Assembly (NCBI RefSeq): GCF_003253745.1
Contig: NZ_MZXV01000062.1
Span: forward strand, 372,001 to 436,000
Direction of reading: 5' to 3'
From: Mesorhizobium kowhaii
GTDB lineage: Bacteria; Pseudomonadota; Alphaproteobacteria; Rhizobiales; Rhizobiaceae
DNA: 64,000 nucleotides
Numbering within the stretch: the stretch's first letter is position 1; the number at the start of each line of letters is the position of its first letter. Made by a program: the position numbers and the translations under genes. Below the pieces are notes generated by a model, which saw only the letters and a program-made list of their open reading frames with translations, was not told the origin of the DNA and searched no databases. This document shows, piece by piece, positions 51,119 to 59,552 of this stretch.

Positions 51119-52900
51119 CTACACCAGTTCCCTGCCCTTGGCGTCGATGGCGTTGGCCACCGCCTCGTCGGTCGCCTCGTCCGGCAGCAGCATCTCGTTA
51201 TGCGCCTTGCCCGACGGGATCATCGGGAAGCAGTTGGCAAGGGTCGCCACGCGGCAATCGAACAGCACCGGCTTCCTGACCGAGATCATCTCCTTGATCG
51301 CGTCGTCCAGCTCGTCCGGCTTCTCGCAGCGTATGCCGTGGCCGCCATAGGCCTCGGCCAGCTTGACGAAGTCCGGCATCGCCTCGGTGTAGGAATGCGA
51401 CAGCCGGTTTCCGTGCAGCAGCTGCTGCCACTGCCGCACCATGCCCATATACTGGTTGTTGAGGATGAAGATCTTGATCGGCGCGTCGTGCTGCACGGCA
51501 GCGCTCATCTCCTGCATCGTCATCTGCACCGAGGCGTCGCCGGCGATGTCGATGACCAGCGCGTCGGGATGCGCGATCTGCACGCCGAGGGCTGCCGGCA
51601 GGCCATAACCCATCGTACCCAGCCCGCCTGACGTCATCCAGCGGTTCGGCTTCTCGAAATGATAGTGCTGCGCCGCCCACATCTGGTGCTGGCCGACCTC
51701 GGTGGTGATGTAGGTGTCCATGCCCTTGGTCAGTTCGTAGAGCCGCTGGATGGCATATTGCGGCATGATCACGTCGTTGTTCATCTTGAAGGCCAGTGAA
51801 TCGCGCGCACGCCATTTGGCGATCTGCTCCCACCAGGGGTAGAGCGCCTTCTTGTCGGTCTTGGCGGTCGCCCGCCACAGCCGCACCATATCCTCCAGCA
51901 CCCGGCCGACATCGCCAATGATCGGCACTTCGGTGTGAACGTTCTTGTTGATCGACGACGGATCGATGTCGATGTGGATCTTCTTCGAGTTCGGCGAGAA
52001 CGCGGTCAGCCGCCCGGTGATGCGGTCGTCGAAACGCGCGCCGATGCAGATCATCACGTCGCAATCATGCATGGCCATGTTGGCTTCATAAGTGCCGTGC
52101 ATGCCCAGCATGCCCATCCAGTTCTTGCCCGATGCCGGATAGGCGCCGAGCCCCATCAGCGTCGAGGTGATCGGGAAACCGGTGAGATCGACCAGTTCGC
52201 GCAGCAAATGGCTTGCTTCCGGACCCGAATTGATCACGCCACCGCCGCTATAGATGATCGGCTTCTTGGCACTGGCCATCAGTTCGACCGCCGCCTTGAT
52301 CTTTTCCAGGTCGCCCTGGACCTTGGGCTGGTAGCTGGTGCGCGGCGCGATCTGCGGCGAGACGTAAAAACCCCTGGCGAACTGCACATCCTTCGGAATG
52401 TCGACCACGACCGGACCGGGGCGGCCGGTGGTCGCGACATGAAAGGCCTCATGAATGGTCGCGGCGAGCTCGTTGACGTCCTTCACCAGCCAGTTGTGCT
52501 TGGTGCAGGGGCGCGTGATGCCGACCGTGTCGCACTCCTGGAAAGCGTCGGAGCCGATCAGCGAGGTCGGCACCTGCCCGGTCAGGCAGACCAGCGGGAT
52601 CGAATCCATCAGCGCGTCCTGCAGCGGCGTCACCGCATTGGTGGCGCCAGGTCCCGAGGTCACCAGCATGACACCGGCCTTGCCGGTCGAGCGCGCATAG
52701 CCTTCGGCCGCATGGCCGGCGCCCTGCTCGTGGCGCACCAGAATGTGCTCGACCTCGTCCTGCTGGAAGATTTCGTCGTAGATCGGGAGAACCGCGCCGC
52801 CCGGATAGCCGAAGACATGCTTGACGCCATTGTCCTTCAGCGCCTGCACCACCATTTCGGCGCCCGTCATTTCGCGCCGCTCACTCTGTCCGTTGCTCAT
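51119..52900 (-). CDS. ilvB: acetolactate synthase large subunit
   Basis: A 593-residue thiamine-diphosphate enzyme that makes acetolactate or acetohydroxybutyrate from pyruvate, the first committed step to valine, leucine and isoleucine. The catalytic Glu is in VRHEQGAGHAAEGYARSTGK, and the ThDP motif GDASVQMTMQEMSAAVQHDAPIK (cited as IAGDASVQMTMQE) is present near the C-terminus. ATG 52900 (MSNGQSERREM) starts it. A TTG frame extends to 52963 but lies in the attenuator terminator. It is downstream of an ilv-leader attenuator and upstream of ilvH. Confidence 0.96.
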   Translation of the reverse strand: MSNGQSERREMTGAEMVVQALKDNGVKHVFGYPGGAVLPIYDEIFQQDEVEHILVRHEQGAGHAAEGYARSTGKAGVMLVTSGPGATNAVTPLQDALMDSIPLVCLTGQVPTSLIGSDAFQECDTVGITRPCTKHNWLVKDVNELAATIHEAFHVATTGRPGPVVVDIPKDVQFARGFYVSPQIAPRTSYQPKVQGDLEKIKAAVELMASAKKPIIYSGGGVINSGPEASHLLRELVDLTGFPITSTLMGLGAYPASGKNWMGMLGMHGTYEANMAMHDCDVMICIGARFDDRITGRLTAFSPNSKKIHIDIDPSSINKNVHTEVPIIGDVGRVLEDMVRLWRATAKTDKKALYPWWEQIAKWRARDSLAFKMNNDVIMPQYAIQRLYELTKGMDTYITTEVGQHQMWAAQHYHFEKPNRWMTSGGLGTMGYGLPAALGVQIAHPDALVIDIAGDASVQMTMQEMSAAVQHDAPIKIFILNNQYMGMVRQWQQLLHGNRLSHSYTEAMPDFVKLAEAYGGHGIRCEKPDELDDAIKEMISVRKPVLFDCRVATLANCFPMIPSGKAHNEMLLPDEATDEAVANAIDAKGRELV

Positions 52901-52963
52901 CGGTCTGGTCCCGTACTGTCCGCCATCTGGCGATTGCTGGTCGTTTAGTCGTGTTTCAGGCAA

Positions 52964-52987
52964 TAAAAAAGGCCCCCGAGGGAGCCT
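52964..52987 (-). terminator. attenuator terminator before ilvB
   Basis: On the minus strand AGGCTCC pairs with GGGGCCT (one G-U pair) around a CTCGG-type loop, followed directly by a run of six T. It lies 33 bases after the leader peptide stop and 63 bases before ilvB, the usual place for an attenuation terminator. Confidence 0.8.
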
Positions 52988-53020
52988 GTGTGTTGCGCAT
53001 GGGAGGTTTTCGCCCGGCGG

Positions 53021-53071
53021 TTACACCGCCTTGCCCACGCGCTTTCCTACGAGAATGAGTGCCGTTTTCAT
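53021..53071 (-). CDS. ilv leader peptide
   Basis: A 16-codon reading frame, MKTALILVGKRVGKAV, too short for normal gene finding. Seven of sixteen residues are Leu, Ile, Val or Ala, with consecutive Leu-Ile-Leu-Val, the pattern of branched-chain-amino-acid leader peptides. Its TAA stop lies in the stem GGCGGT/ACCGCC (about 53015-53030). No Shine-Dalgarno precedes the ATG; the promoter (below) would start the mRNA almost at the ATG, so leaderless translation is likely, as known for trpL in Sinorhizobium. Confidence 0.75.
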   Translation of the reverse strand: MKTALILVGKRVGKAV

Positions 53072-53080
53072 GGTGGCGGA

Positions 53081-53109
53081 CACTAAGGGCGGGAAAGGCA
53101 GCCTGTCAA
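53081..53109 (-). promoter_or_regulatory. promoter of the ilv leader/ilvB/ilvH operon
   Basis: On the minus strand TTGACA (53109-53104) and TTAGTG (53086-53081) are separated by 17 bases. The -35 box is a perfect consensus. Transcription would start about 6-9 bases downstream of the -10 box, that is, at or within a few bases of the ATG of the leader peptide at 53071. Confidence 0.65.
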
Positions 53110-53156
53110 CGGGAAAAATCGCGCCGACACGGAGCATGCCGGCGCGACTCTGGTGG

Positions 53157-54395
53157 TCAGCCCGGCGCCTTGCAGCGGGAAACGTGCGGATCACATTTTG
53201 ACACCTTCCTGGCCTGCATCTTTGCCGGCGGGTGGTGAGGCGCGACTTTCGCCGGACCATTGTGCTGGGACATGCGCATTGCCAGCGCCTGCTGATGCGG
53301 CTTTTGCGGCCCGCCCCCGCGCGCGAGACGCTGCCCGGAAATCGACTTGGGCGGAACGGAGTTGGGCGACGACTTTACGACGACATGCCCGTCGCCTGCG
53401 GTCTTGTTGGCATGGACCTTGAGTGTATCGGCCTTCACGCCGTTGCTGGCGACCATCCGCTTGCGTACACCTGGCTTCACAACAGCAGGATTACCCGCTG
53501 TCACAGCACCCGGGGAAATCGCCTTGTTGCCGGTCAGCGCCTTCGGACCATGGCCCGAAACGGTCGATCCGCTCGCATTGGCCGCCGTCACGTTCGGCGC
53601 TCCATTGCCGGCCAGCTTCTTGATCTCCGCGCCCCTCGACGTATCGAGCCGCGCAGTGGCGATCACACCTTTGCGAGGCGGAGCCAATTTTGCCGCCTTG
53701 ATCGAGGCTATCACGGGCTTGGGGAACTGTTGCAGCCTGGGTCCGGCATTGATCGCGACGACCTGGTTGCCGAGCCGCACATGCGGCGCATTGTTGACCA
53801 CCACCGTCTGGTTGATGATCGTCGTGTTGCGCACGATGACGACATTCTCAGTGGCAGGCCGCACCACCCTGACCAGATCGACCGCGCCGATCGCCGCTAC
53901 CGGCACGAAACACCACCAGGCATCGTCGAAGGCGACGTCGACATCGGGCGGCGCCGGCGCCCAGCCGACATCGTCGCCACCCTGGCGCCAGACCACCCAG
54001 GCTGGCGCCCATTGGTCCCCGGCGATCCACACCCAGCCGAAATCGGGATCATAGGCCCAGCGGCCGTAGTGGTAGACGACATCGCCGAACGGCTCGGCGG
54101 ATTCCCAGTACCAGCCGTCGTCGGTCCAGACCCATCGGCCTTCGGTGTAGGGCCGCCACTCGGCACGGACCGTCGGAACCCAGACCTCGCCGAAGCGGTT
54201 GGAGGTCCGCCATCCGCCATAGGTTGAAAGCCTCTCGCGGATGGTCACGGAAATCTCCGCCGCATGCGCGGCCTGGATTCCCGGCAACACCAGCGGGCTG
54301 GTCAAGGTCGCGCTCAGGGCCATGACCAGAGCCATTGCCGCGGCGCGTCCGCGCCGGCCGACACAGTGACGTGAAAACGCTTGTTTAACGGGCAT
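53157..54395 (-). CDS. secreted Trp-rich hypothetical protein (DUF6600-like)
   Basis: A 412-residue exported protein. The signal peptide spans about residues 1-45 and ends at IQAAHAAE. Residues about 50-180 contain repeated W-rich units (GRWVWTDDGWYWESAEPFGD, then GRWAYDPDFGWVWIAGD), typical of DUF6600/YXWGXW-type proteins. The C-terminal half is a long basic, Ala/Lys/Pro/His-rich tail without known fold. Function unknown; a role in envelope biology is a guess. ATG 54395 chosen because the following residues form the signal peptide. Confidence 0.75.
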   Translation of the reverse strand: MPVKQAFSRHCVGRRGRAAAMALVMALSATLTSPLVLPGIQAAHAAEISVTIRERLSTYGGWRTSNRFGEVWVPTVRAEWRPYTEGRWVWTDDGWYWESAEPFGDVVYHYGRWAYDPDFGWVWIAGDQWAPAWVVWRQGGDDVGWAPAPPDVDVAFDDAWWCFVPVAAIGAVDLVRVVRPATENVVIVRNTTIINQTVVVNNAPHVRLGNQVVAINAGPRLQQFPKPVIASIKAAKLAPPRKGVIATARLDTSRGAEIKKLAGNGAPNVTAANASGSTVSGHGPKALTGNKAISPGAVTAGNPAVVKPGVRKRMVASNGVKADTLKVHANKTAGDGHVVVKSSPNSVPPKSISGQRLARGGGPQKPHQQALAMRMSQHNGPAKVAPHHPPAKMQARKVSKCDPHVSRCKAPG

Positions 54396-54748
54396 CACGG
54401 GCTCCAGAGTTCCGCATCGAGAAAATCCCTGGGGAACCGCCCTTTTGCCCGCCACCGCTTCCCGGCCTTCTCACCGATCGGTTGTCCTTAGCCTCCGTGG
54501 CCGCATTGCGGCATATGACCATCACGTTTGCGCGACCGGCGCAGCACCGGCGCGGCATTGTCCCAACGCCCTCCGTCAGGACGTTCCGAAACCGGCCTGG
54601 TGACCTCAATTCCCGGACAAACCATTGAAACCACTGGAAACTATGGTGGGGCGTGACGAAGGCCGTCATCTCTGCCGATACTTCATCGTCCGGCCGGCAC
54701 GTCCGGCGGAGCCACCATGACGATCTGGATTTCACGGGAGGAAAGCTG
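54396..54748. other. divergent intergenic region
   Basis: A 353-base gap between the secreted W-rich protein (leftward) and the flavin monooxygenase (rightward). It must contain both promoters. I see no RNA gene, no convincing palindrome and no small frame with a ribosome-binding site, other than the strong GGGAGGAAA before the monooxygenase start. Confidence 0.5.
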
Positions 54749-56551
54749 ATGCTCGACAAGGCCCCAAACAAGAAACTGTCCGACCTGCTCGACCAATTCG
54801 GCGCCGCCCTGGCCGCCAATGACATCGAGAAGGCGGTCGATTCCTTTCAGGAGGACTGTTACTGGCGCGACCTCGTCACCTTCACCTGGAACATCAAGAC
54901 CATGGAGGGTCGCGACCAGGTCCGCGACATGCTGAAAAGCCAGTTGTCGAAGACCAAGCCCTCCCACTTTGCCATCGCCAAGGGTGAGGACGCGACCGAG
55001 AGCGGCGGGCTGATCGACGGCTGGATCAGTTTTGAGACAGAGGTGGCGCGTGGCTTCGGCCATGTCAGGCTGAAGGACGGCAAGATCTGGACGCTGCTGA
55101 CCACAATGGTCGAGCTGAAGGGTCACGAGGAGCCGGCGGGTTTCGCGCGACCGATGGGCGCCAAACATGGCTCGGGCAAGAACCGCCCGACATGGAAGGA
55201 AGAACGCGAGAAGGAAGCCGCCGAACTCGGCTTCAAGACGCAGCCTTATACGGTCATTATCGGCGGCGGCCAGGGCGGCATCGCGCTCGGCGCGCGGCTG
55301 CGGCAGCTCGGCGTTCCCACGATCATCATCGAGAAGAACGAACGGGCCGGCGACAGCTGGCGCAAGCGCTACAAGTCACTCTGCCTGCATGATCCGGTCT
55401 GGTACGACCATCTGCCCTATGTCGATTTCCCGAAGAACTGGCCGGTCTTCTCGCCCAAGGACAAGATCGGCGACTGGCTGGAAATGTACACCAAGGTGAT
55501 GGAGCTGAATTACTGGTCCTCGACCGAGGCCAGGAGCGCCTCCTATGACGACAAGACGAAGGAATGGACCGTGGTCGTCCACCGCGACGGCAAGGACATC
55601 ACGCTGAAGCCGAAGCAACTGGTTCTGGCCACGGGACAATCCGGCAAGGCCAATGTGCCGAAATTCAAAGGCATGGAAACCTTCAAGGGCGATCAGCATC
55701 ACTCCTCGAAGCATCCCGGCCCCGATGCCTATGCCGGCAAGATAGCTGTTGTCGTCGGCTCGAACAATTCCGCCCACGACATAGCCGCCGCACTTTGGGA
55801 AGCAGGCGTCGACGTCACCATGGTGCAGCGCTCGACCACGCACATCGTCAAGTCCGACACGTTGATGGAAATCGGGTTGGGGTCCCTCTATTCGGAGCAG
55901 GCGGTTCAGAACGGCATGACCACAGCCAAGGCCGATCTCGTCTTTGCCTCCCTGCCCTACAAGATCCTGCACGAATTTCAGATCCCGGCTTACGCCGAGA
56001 TGAAGAAGCGCGATGCAAAATTCTACACGGGTCTGGAGAAGGCCGGCTTCATGCTCGACTGGGGCGATGACGATTCAGGCCTGTTCATGAAGTATCTGCG
56101 GCGTGGTTCGGGCTACTACATTGACGTCGGCGCTTCCGATCTGATCATTGATGGCTCGATCAAGCTGAAAAGCGGTGTCGACGTGACCGAGATCAAGGAG
56201 CATTCGGTGCTGCTCAGCGACGGGTCGGAATTACCCGCCGATGTCATCGTCTATGCCACCGGCTACGGCTCGATGAATGGCTGGGCGGCCGACCTGATCT
56301 CCAGGGACGTCGCCGACAAGGTTGGAAAATGCTGGGGCCTCGGCTCGAACACCACCAAGGACCCCGGTCCATGGGAGGGCGAATTGCGCAACATGTGGAA
56401 ACCGACGCAGCAGGAGGCGCTGTGGTTCCATGGCGGCAATCTGCACCAGTCACGCCACTATTCGCAGTTCCTGTCGCTGCAACTGAAGGCCAGACAGGCG
56501 GGACTGCCGACGCCAGTCTACGGGCTGCAAAAAGTCCACCACAAGGGATAG
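54749..56551 (+). CDS. flavin-containing monooxygenase with N-terminal NTF2-like domain
   Basis: A 600-residue NAD(P)H/FAD-dependent oxidoreductase. Residues about 1-135 form an NTF2/SnoaL-like cone-fold domain (KKLSDLLDQFGAALAANDIEKAVDSF). From about residue 167 a flavin monooxygenase follows: FAD motif IIGGGQGGIALGARL at 170-184, an FMO-like FKGDQHHSSKH motif and the NADPH site VVVGSNNSAHDIAAAL. The combination suggests oxygenation of a small organic substrate. The ATG at 54749 has the strong site GGGAGGAAA. It stands alone. Confidence 0.88.
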   Translation: MLDKAPNKKLSDLLDQFGAALAANDIEKAVDSFQEDCYWRDLVTFTWNIKTMEGRDQVRDMLKSQLSKTKPSHFAIAKGEDATESGGLIDGWISFETEVARGFGHVRLKDGKIWTLLTTMVELKGHEEPAGFARPMGAKHGSGKNRPTWKEEREKEAAELGFKTQPYTVIIGGGQGGIALGARLRQLGVPTIIIEKNERAGDSWRKRYKSLCLHDPVWYDHLPYVDFPKNWPVFSPKDKIGDWLEMYTKVMELNYWSSTEARSASYDDKTKEWTVVVHRDGKDITLKPKQLVLATGQSGKANVPKFKGMETFKGDQHHSSKHPGPDAYAGKIAVVVGSNNSAHDIAAALWEAGVDVTMVQRSTTHIVKSDTLMEIGLGSLYSEQAVQNGMTTAKADLVFASLPYKILHEFQIPAYAEMKKRDAKFYTGLEKAGFMLDWGDDDSGLFMKYLRRGSGYYIDVGASDLIIDGSIKLKSGVDVTEIKEHSVLLSDGSELPADVIVYATGYGSMNGWAADLISRDVADKVGKCWGLGSNTTKDPGPWEGELRNMWKPTQQEALWFHGGNLHQSRHYSQFLSLQLKARQAGLPTPVYGLQKVHHKG

Positions 56552-56569
56552 TCAATTAAGGCACCAAGC

Positions 56570-56593
56570 GAGGTGCGGCTGATGCCGCACCTC
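56570..56593 (+). terminator. hairpin after the flavin monooxygenase gene
   Basis: GAGGTGCGGC (56570-56579) and GCCGCACCTC (56584-56593) form a perfect 10-base-pair stem with loop TGAT, 18 bases after the stop codon. No T-run follows, so it may act as a weak or Rho-assisted terminator or stabilise the mRNA end. Confidence 0.55.
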
Positions 56594-56810
56594 CAGCCCA
56601 TATCGTTGTCAATTGCGAATGGGCAAAGCTTCGACCCGTTCGGGCTTGCTGGCCGCATCGAGACGACGTGGCTCGCCGGGAGAGGCGCTCAGCGACGCTG
56701 CAGGAGCGCCTGCTGTATGCCCGCGCTCCCTACAGTTGTCGGACTTATGTGGGGTCACCGCACCTTGCCCGTCGAAACAGAAACACATCTGTGCCTCCCG
56801 GTAGGCGCCG

Positions 56811-57395
56811 TCAGGCGCGATCGCGAAAGTCGCGAACGACCCGCTGCAGCAGCGGCACGTAATCGCGGAACGTCCGTGTCTTCATGTTGGCGATCTTGCC
56901 GCTCTCGTCCCAGATGCGGACCCGAACCGCCTCCTCGTGGAAGGGATTCTTGCGGAACTCGGCCACCTCATCGGCGCTCATCGGCCCGCCTTGAAGCGAC
57001 AGCGTATGCACCGAGGCCTGCGAAAGCTTGCCGAAATAGCTCGGGTCGGTGGCGCAGAGGTAGCGCTTGGCCGAAACATGCAGCCTGACGCATTCGACGA
57101 TGACCGGCGGAAAGAACGGCGCCAGCACCTCGCCACCAGCTTCGTCATGATGCTTGTCCTCGACATCCTCGGGCGAATAGGTGCCGAACTCGCTGGTGTA
57201 GTGGCCGATGTCGTGCAGCAGGGCCGCCGCCACCAGCTCGTCCGGCGCGCCGTCCTGCTCCGCGAACCACGCGCCCTGCAGCATATGCTCCGACATGGTG
57301 ACGGGCTCGCCGAGATAGGATTCCGCGCCCCGGCGCTCAAAAATATCGGCGATGAACTCGACGATGTTATCCGTGTTCAGGTCCCGACCGCTCAT
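56811..57395 (-). CDS. HD-domain oxygenase, TmpB/PhnZ-like
   Basis: A 194-residue HD-domain protein resembling PhnZ and TmpB, mixed-valent diiron oxygenases that cleave the C-P bond of 1-hydroxyphosphonates with O2. The diagnostic N-terminal YLGEPVTMSEHMLQGAWFAE carries the lid Tyr/Glu and first His, and the HD pair is in AALLHDIGHY (about residues 59-68). Further His in HHDEAGG and VRLHVSAKRYL complete the site. The ATG overlaps the dioxygenase stop by four bases, so the two are a translationally coupled pair. Confidence 0.85.
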   Translation of the reverse strand: MSGRDLNTDNIVEFIADIFERRGAESYLGEPVTMSEHMLQGAWFAEQDGAPDELVAAALLHDIGHYTSEFGTYSPEDVEDKHHDEAGGEVLAPFFPPVIVECVRLHVSAKRYLCATDPSYFGKLSQASVHTLSLQGGPMSADEVAEFRKNPFHEEAVRVRIWDESGKIANMKTRTFRDYVPLLQRVVRDFRDRA

Positions 57396-58543
57396 TCCGC
57401 CGCCTCCTTGAAACCGTGTTCGATCGCCGCGAGCGTCGACCGTAGGCCGTCCTTGTCGGCGTAGCAGCCCTGCAGCCAACGCTTGCCGGTGCCGGAAAAC
57501 GCCTTGCGCGCATGCATGACGCGCGTGTTGTCGACAATGAACGCCTGCCCGGCTTCGAGCTTGAAGGTCACTTCGAAGGATGTATCCTCGATCAGCTCGG
57601 CAAACCGGCGGTAGGCGGCATAGTACGCCTCCATGTCGGCGAACGGCACGTCGACTGTCGGCGCCAGCGAGCGGTTGTTGAAGCGGATGCAGATCAGTTC
57701 GCCATCGGGCCCGAGCTCGATCATCGGACGCTTCGCCTGCAGCCGCACGCCCGACGAGCCGGCATATTCGAAACGCGCCGGGCATGAACTCAAAAGCCGG
57801 AAGCCTTCGGGGTTCTCAGCTTGCAAGGCGGCCGCGACGGCAAACCCGTCGACAACGCTGGACTCGCCACCCTCCACCGTATTTTCGATGCAGGACAGGA
57901 TTTGCAGCGTCGGCACCGGATCGCGATAGGGATTGTCGGTGTGCGCCTGGAGGCCGAGATTGGTGTAGGCGAGATTGCTGGGATTGACCTCGGCCCGCAC
58001 TTCGAACCAGCGCCCGTAATTGGTCTCCCTGATATAGCCGAACAGATCGGACACTTTGCAGAGCGCCCCGGATTCGGTCGGCAGATCGTCCATCACCGCG
58101 AAGCCATAGGCTTTCACCGCCAACAGCCATTGCCGCAACACCGCGCGATCGCGGCTGGCAGCAGGGTAACCGGCGCGCGGCACAGAATTCTGCATCGTCG
58201 CCTTGGTCCACCGAACAATGTCCTCGCCTGTCCAGCCAGCTTGGCGGGCTGCGGCGCGATCATAGGCATTGGCGCTCAGCCAAGCTGCGGGAAAGCTCAC
58301 CGTCTTCCCTTCCGGCACGAAGCTGACCTCAAGGGCGTCGCCCTTGATCGACGCCGCGCCGATCTTGGTCTCGGCGGGTATGTCGAGGATGGTGATGAGC
58401 CGCTGGCCATTGCCGGCGCTGCGCGTCTTGTCGTCCAACGCATTGTCGCGCAGCCACATAGCGTGAAAGCGGGTGCGCGTCCCGTCCTTCCAGCCAAGTT
58501 CGATTGTTCCGCCTTCGTCGCCGATCAGCGCGTGGGTAAGCAT
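57392..58543 (-). CDS. TmpA-like / gamma-butyrobetaine-hydroxylase-like dioxygenase
   Basis: A 383-residue Fe(II)/2-oxoglutarate enzyme. An N-terminal DUF971-like domain is followed by the TauD catalytic domain, with iron ligands His-x-Asp in LQAHTDNPY and the distal His in RVMHARKAF; the Arg that binds 2-oxoglutarate is likely the one in GKRWLQGCY. The Cys ligands of the GBBH zinc site are absent here (WLRDNALDDKTR). Next to a PhnZ-like gene it fits TmpA, which hydroxylates 2-trimethylaminoethylphosphonate. The start ATG is at 58543. Confidence 0.85.
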   Translation of the reverse strand: MLTHALIGDEGGTIELGWKDGTRTRFHAMWLRDNALDDKTRSAGNGQRLITILDIPAETKIGAASIKGDALEVSFVPEGKTVSFPAAWLSANAYDRAAARQAGWTGEDIVRWTKATMQNSVPRAGYPAASRDRAVLRQWLLAVKAYGFAVMDDLPTESGALCKVSDLFGYIRETNYGRWFEVRAEVNPSNLAYTNLGLQAHTDNPYRDPVPTLQILSCIENTVEGGESSVVDGFAVAAALQAENPEGFRLLSSCPARFEYAGSSGVRLQAKRPMIELGPDGELICIRFNNRSLAPTVDVPFADMEAYYAAYRRFAELIEDTSFEVTFKLEAGQAFIVDNTRVMHARKAFSGTGKRWLQGCYADKDGLRSTLAAIEHGFKEAAE

Positions 58544-58619
58544 GGAGATCCGTTCCTGTTCGTTTTGTTCCCACGGCCCGGCCCGTGGGTTTCGATTGCA
58601 TGTTGACCGCGCGACAGGC

Positions 58620-58633
58620 ATAATTCAAATTAT
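58620..58633. promoter_or_regulatory. AT-rich dyad in the dioxygenase/LysR divergent region
   Basis: ATAATTCAAATTAT is a 14-base inverted repeat (six-base arms, two-base centre) 30 bases before the LysR start and 77 before the dioxygenase start, typical for a LysR-type site. It is much more AT-rich than its surroundings. Confidence 0.55.
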
Positions 58634-58663
58634 CCTTTTTTGGCCAATGACATTAAAAAACTA

Positions 58664-59548
58664 ATGGCTCGAACAATCCCGCCCTTGCCGCCGCTAGACT
58701 GGCTGCGCAGTTTCGAGGCCGCGGCGCGGCTGTCGAATTTCACCGCCGCAGCAGCCGAGCTTGGCCTGACCCAGGCGGCGGTCAGCCAGCACATCCGGCT
58801 TCTCGAGGAACGGCTGAAGACGCGTCTATTCTCCAGGCTGGCGCGTGGCGTCGCGCTGGCGCCAGAAGGTGCGGCTTACCTGCCCCACATCCAGTCGGCT
58901 TTCGCCACCATCGGCAGCAGCACCGCGGAACTGTTCGAGCCGCGCGCCGTCCAGACCGTGACCATTCGAGCGCCGATCTCCTTTGCCTTGCTGATGCTCG
59001 TTCCGGCACTGCCCGATCTGGCCAAGGCGCTGCCGCGCATCCAGCTCGACCTCGTGACGATCCACCGACCGACCGACTACGACCTGCCGGGCTCGGCGCT
59101 CGACATCCGTTTCGGCAACGGGGCCTTTCCCGGACGCGAAGCCGACAGGCTGACCGCCGAACGGCTCGTGCCGGTGGCCGCCCCCGGCCTGGCGAGCGGC
59201 GCCGACTGGACCTCCCTGCCGCTGCTTCTGGTTGCCGGCGCGCGCGAGATGTGGGCGGAATGGTTCGCGGCCTCAGGATTGGCCGGCCACCCCAGGCGAT
59301 CGCATCGCTTCGACAGTTTCGTCGCCGCCATGGAAGCGGCGAGCGCCGGCGCCGGCGTGCTGCTGGGCTCACGGCCTTTGGTCGATGCGGCGCTCGACAG
59401 TAAGACCCTGGTCCAGCTTTCCGCCTTCGAACTCTCCAGCACTTCGGGGCATTTCCTGACCAAGGCGTCGACCGCGCGCCTGACCAGCGCCGAGCAGGAT
59501 TTCCGCCAGTGGCTGCTGTCGCGCCTCTCCGGTTCAGGGTCGGCGTGA
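58664..59548 (+). CDS. LysR-family transcriptional regulator
   Basis: A 294-residue regulator. The N-terminal helix-turn-helix is PLDWLRSFEAAARLSNFTAAAAELGLTQAAVSQHIRLLEERL (cited as LSNFTAAAAELGLTQAAVSQ, about residues 24-43), followed by a periplasmic-binding-like effector domain (GcvA-like group). It starts at ATG 58664, eight codons after an alternative TTG. Divergent from the TmpA/TmpB-like pair, which it probably activates in response to the substrate. Confidence 0.9.
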   Translation: MARTIPPLPPLDWLRSFEAAARLSNFTAAAAELGLTQAAVSQHIRLLEERLKTRLFSRLARGVALAPEGAAYLPHIQSAFATIGSSTAELFEPRAVQTVTIRAPISFALLMLVPALPDLAKALPRIQLDLVTIHRPTDYDLPGSALDIRFGNGAFPGREADRLTAERLVPVAAPGLASGADWTSLPLLLVAGAREMWAEWFAASGLAGHPRRSHRFDSFVAAMEAASAGAGVLLGSRPLVDAALDSKTLVQLSAFELSSTSGHFLTKASTARLTSAEQDFRQWLLSRLSGSGSA

Positions 59549-59552
59549 CTGG

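Noticed and set aside
52901..52963. Upstream TTG start for ilvB giving a 614-residue protein
   Set aside because: The extension begins within or next to the attenuator terminator and is not part of the conserved enzyme; ATG 52900 fits better.
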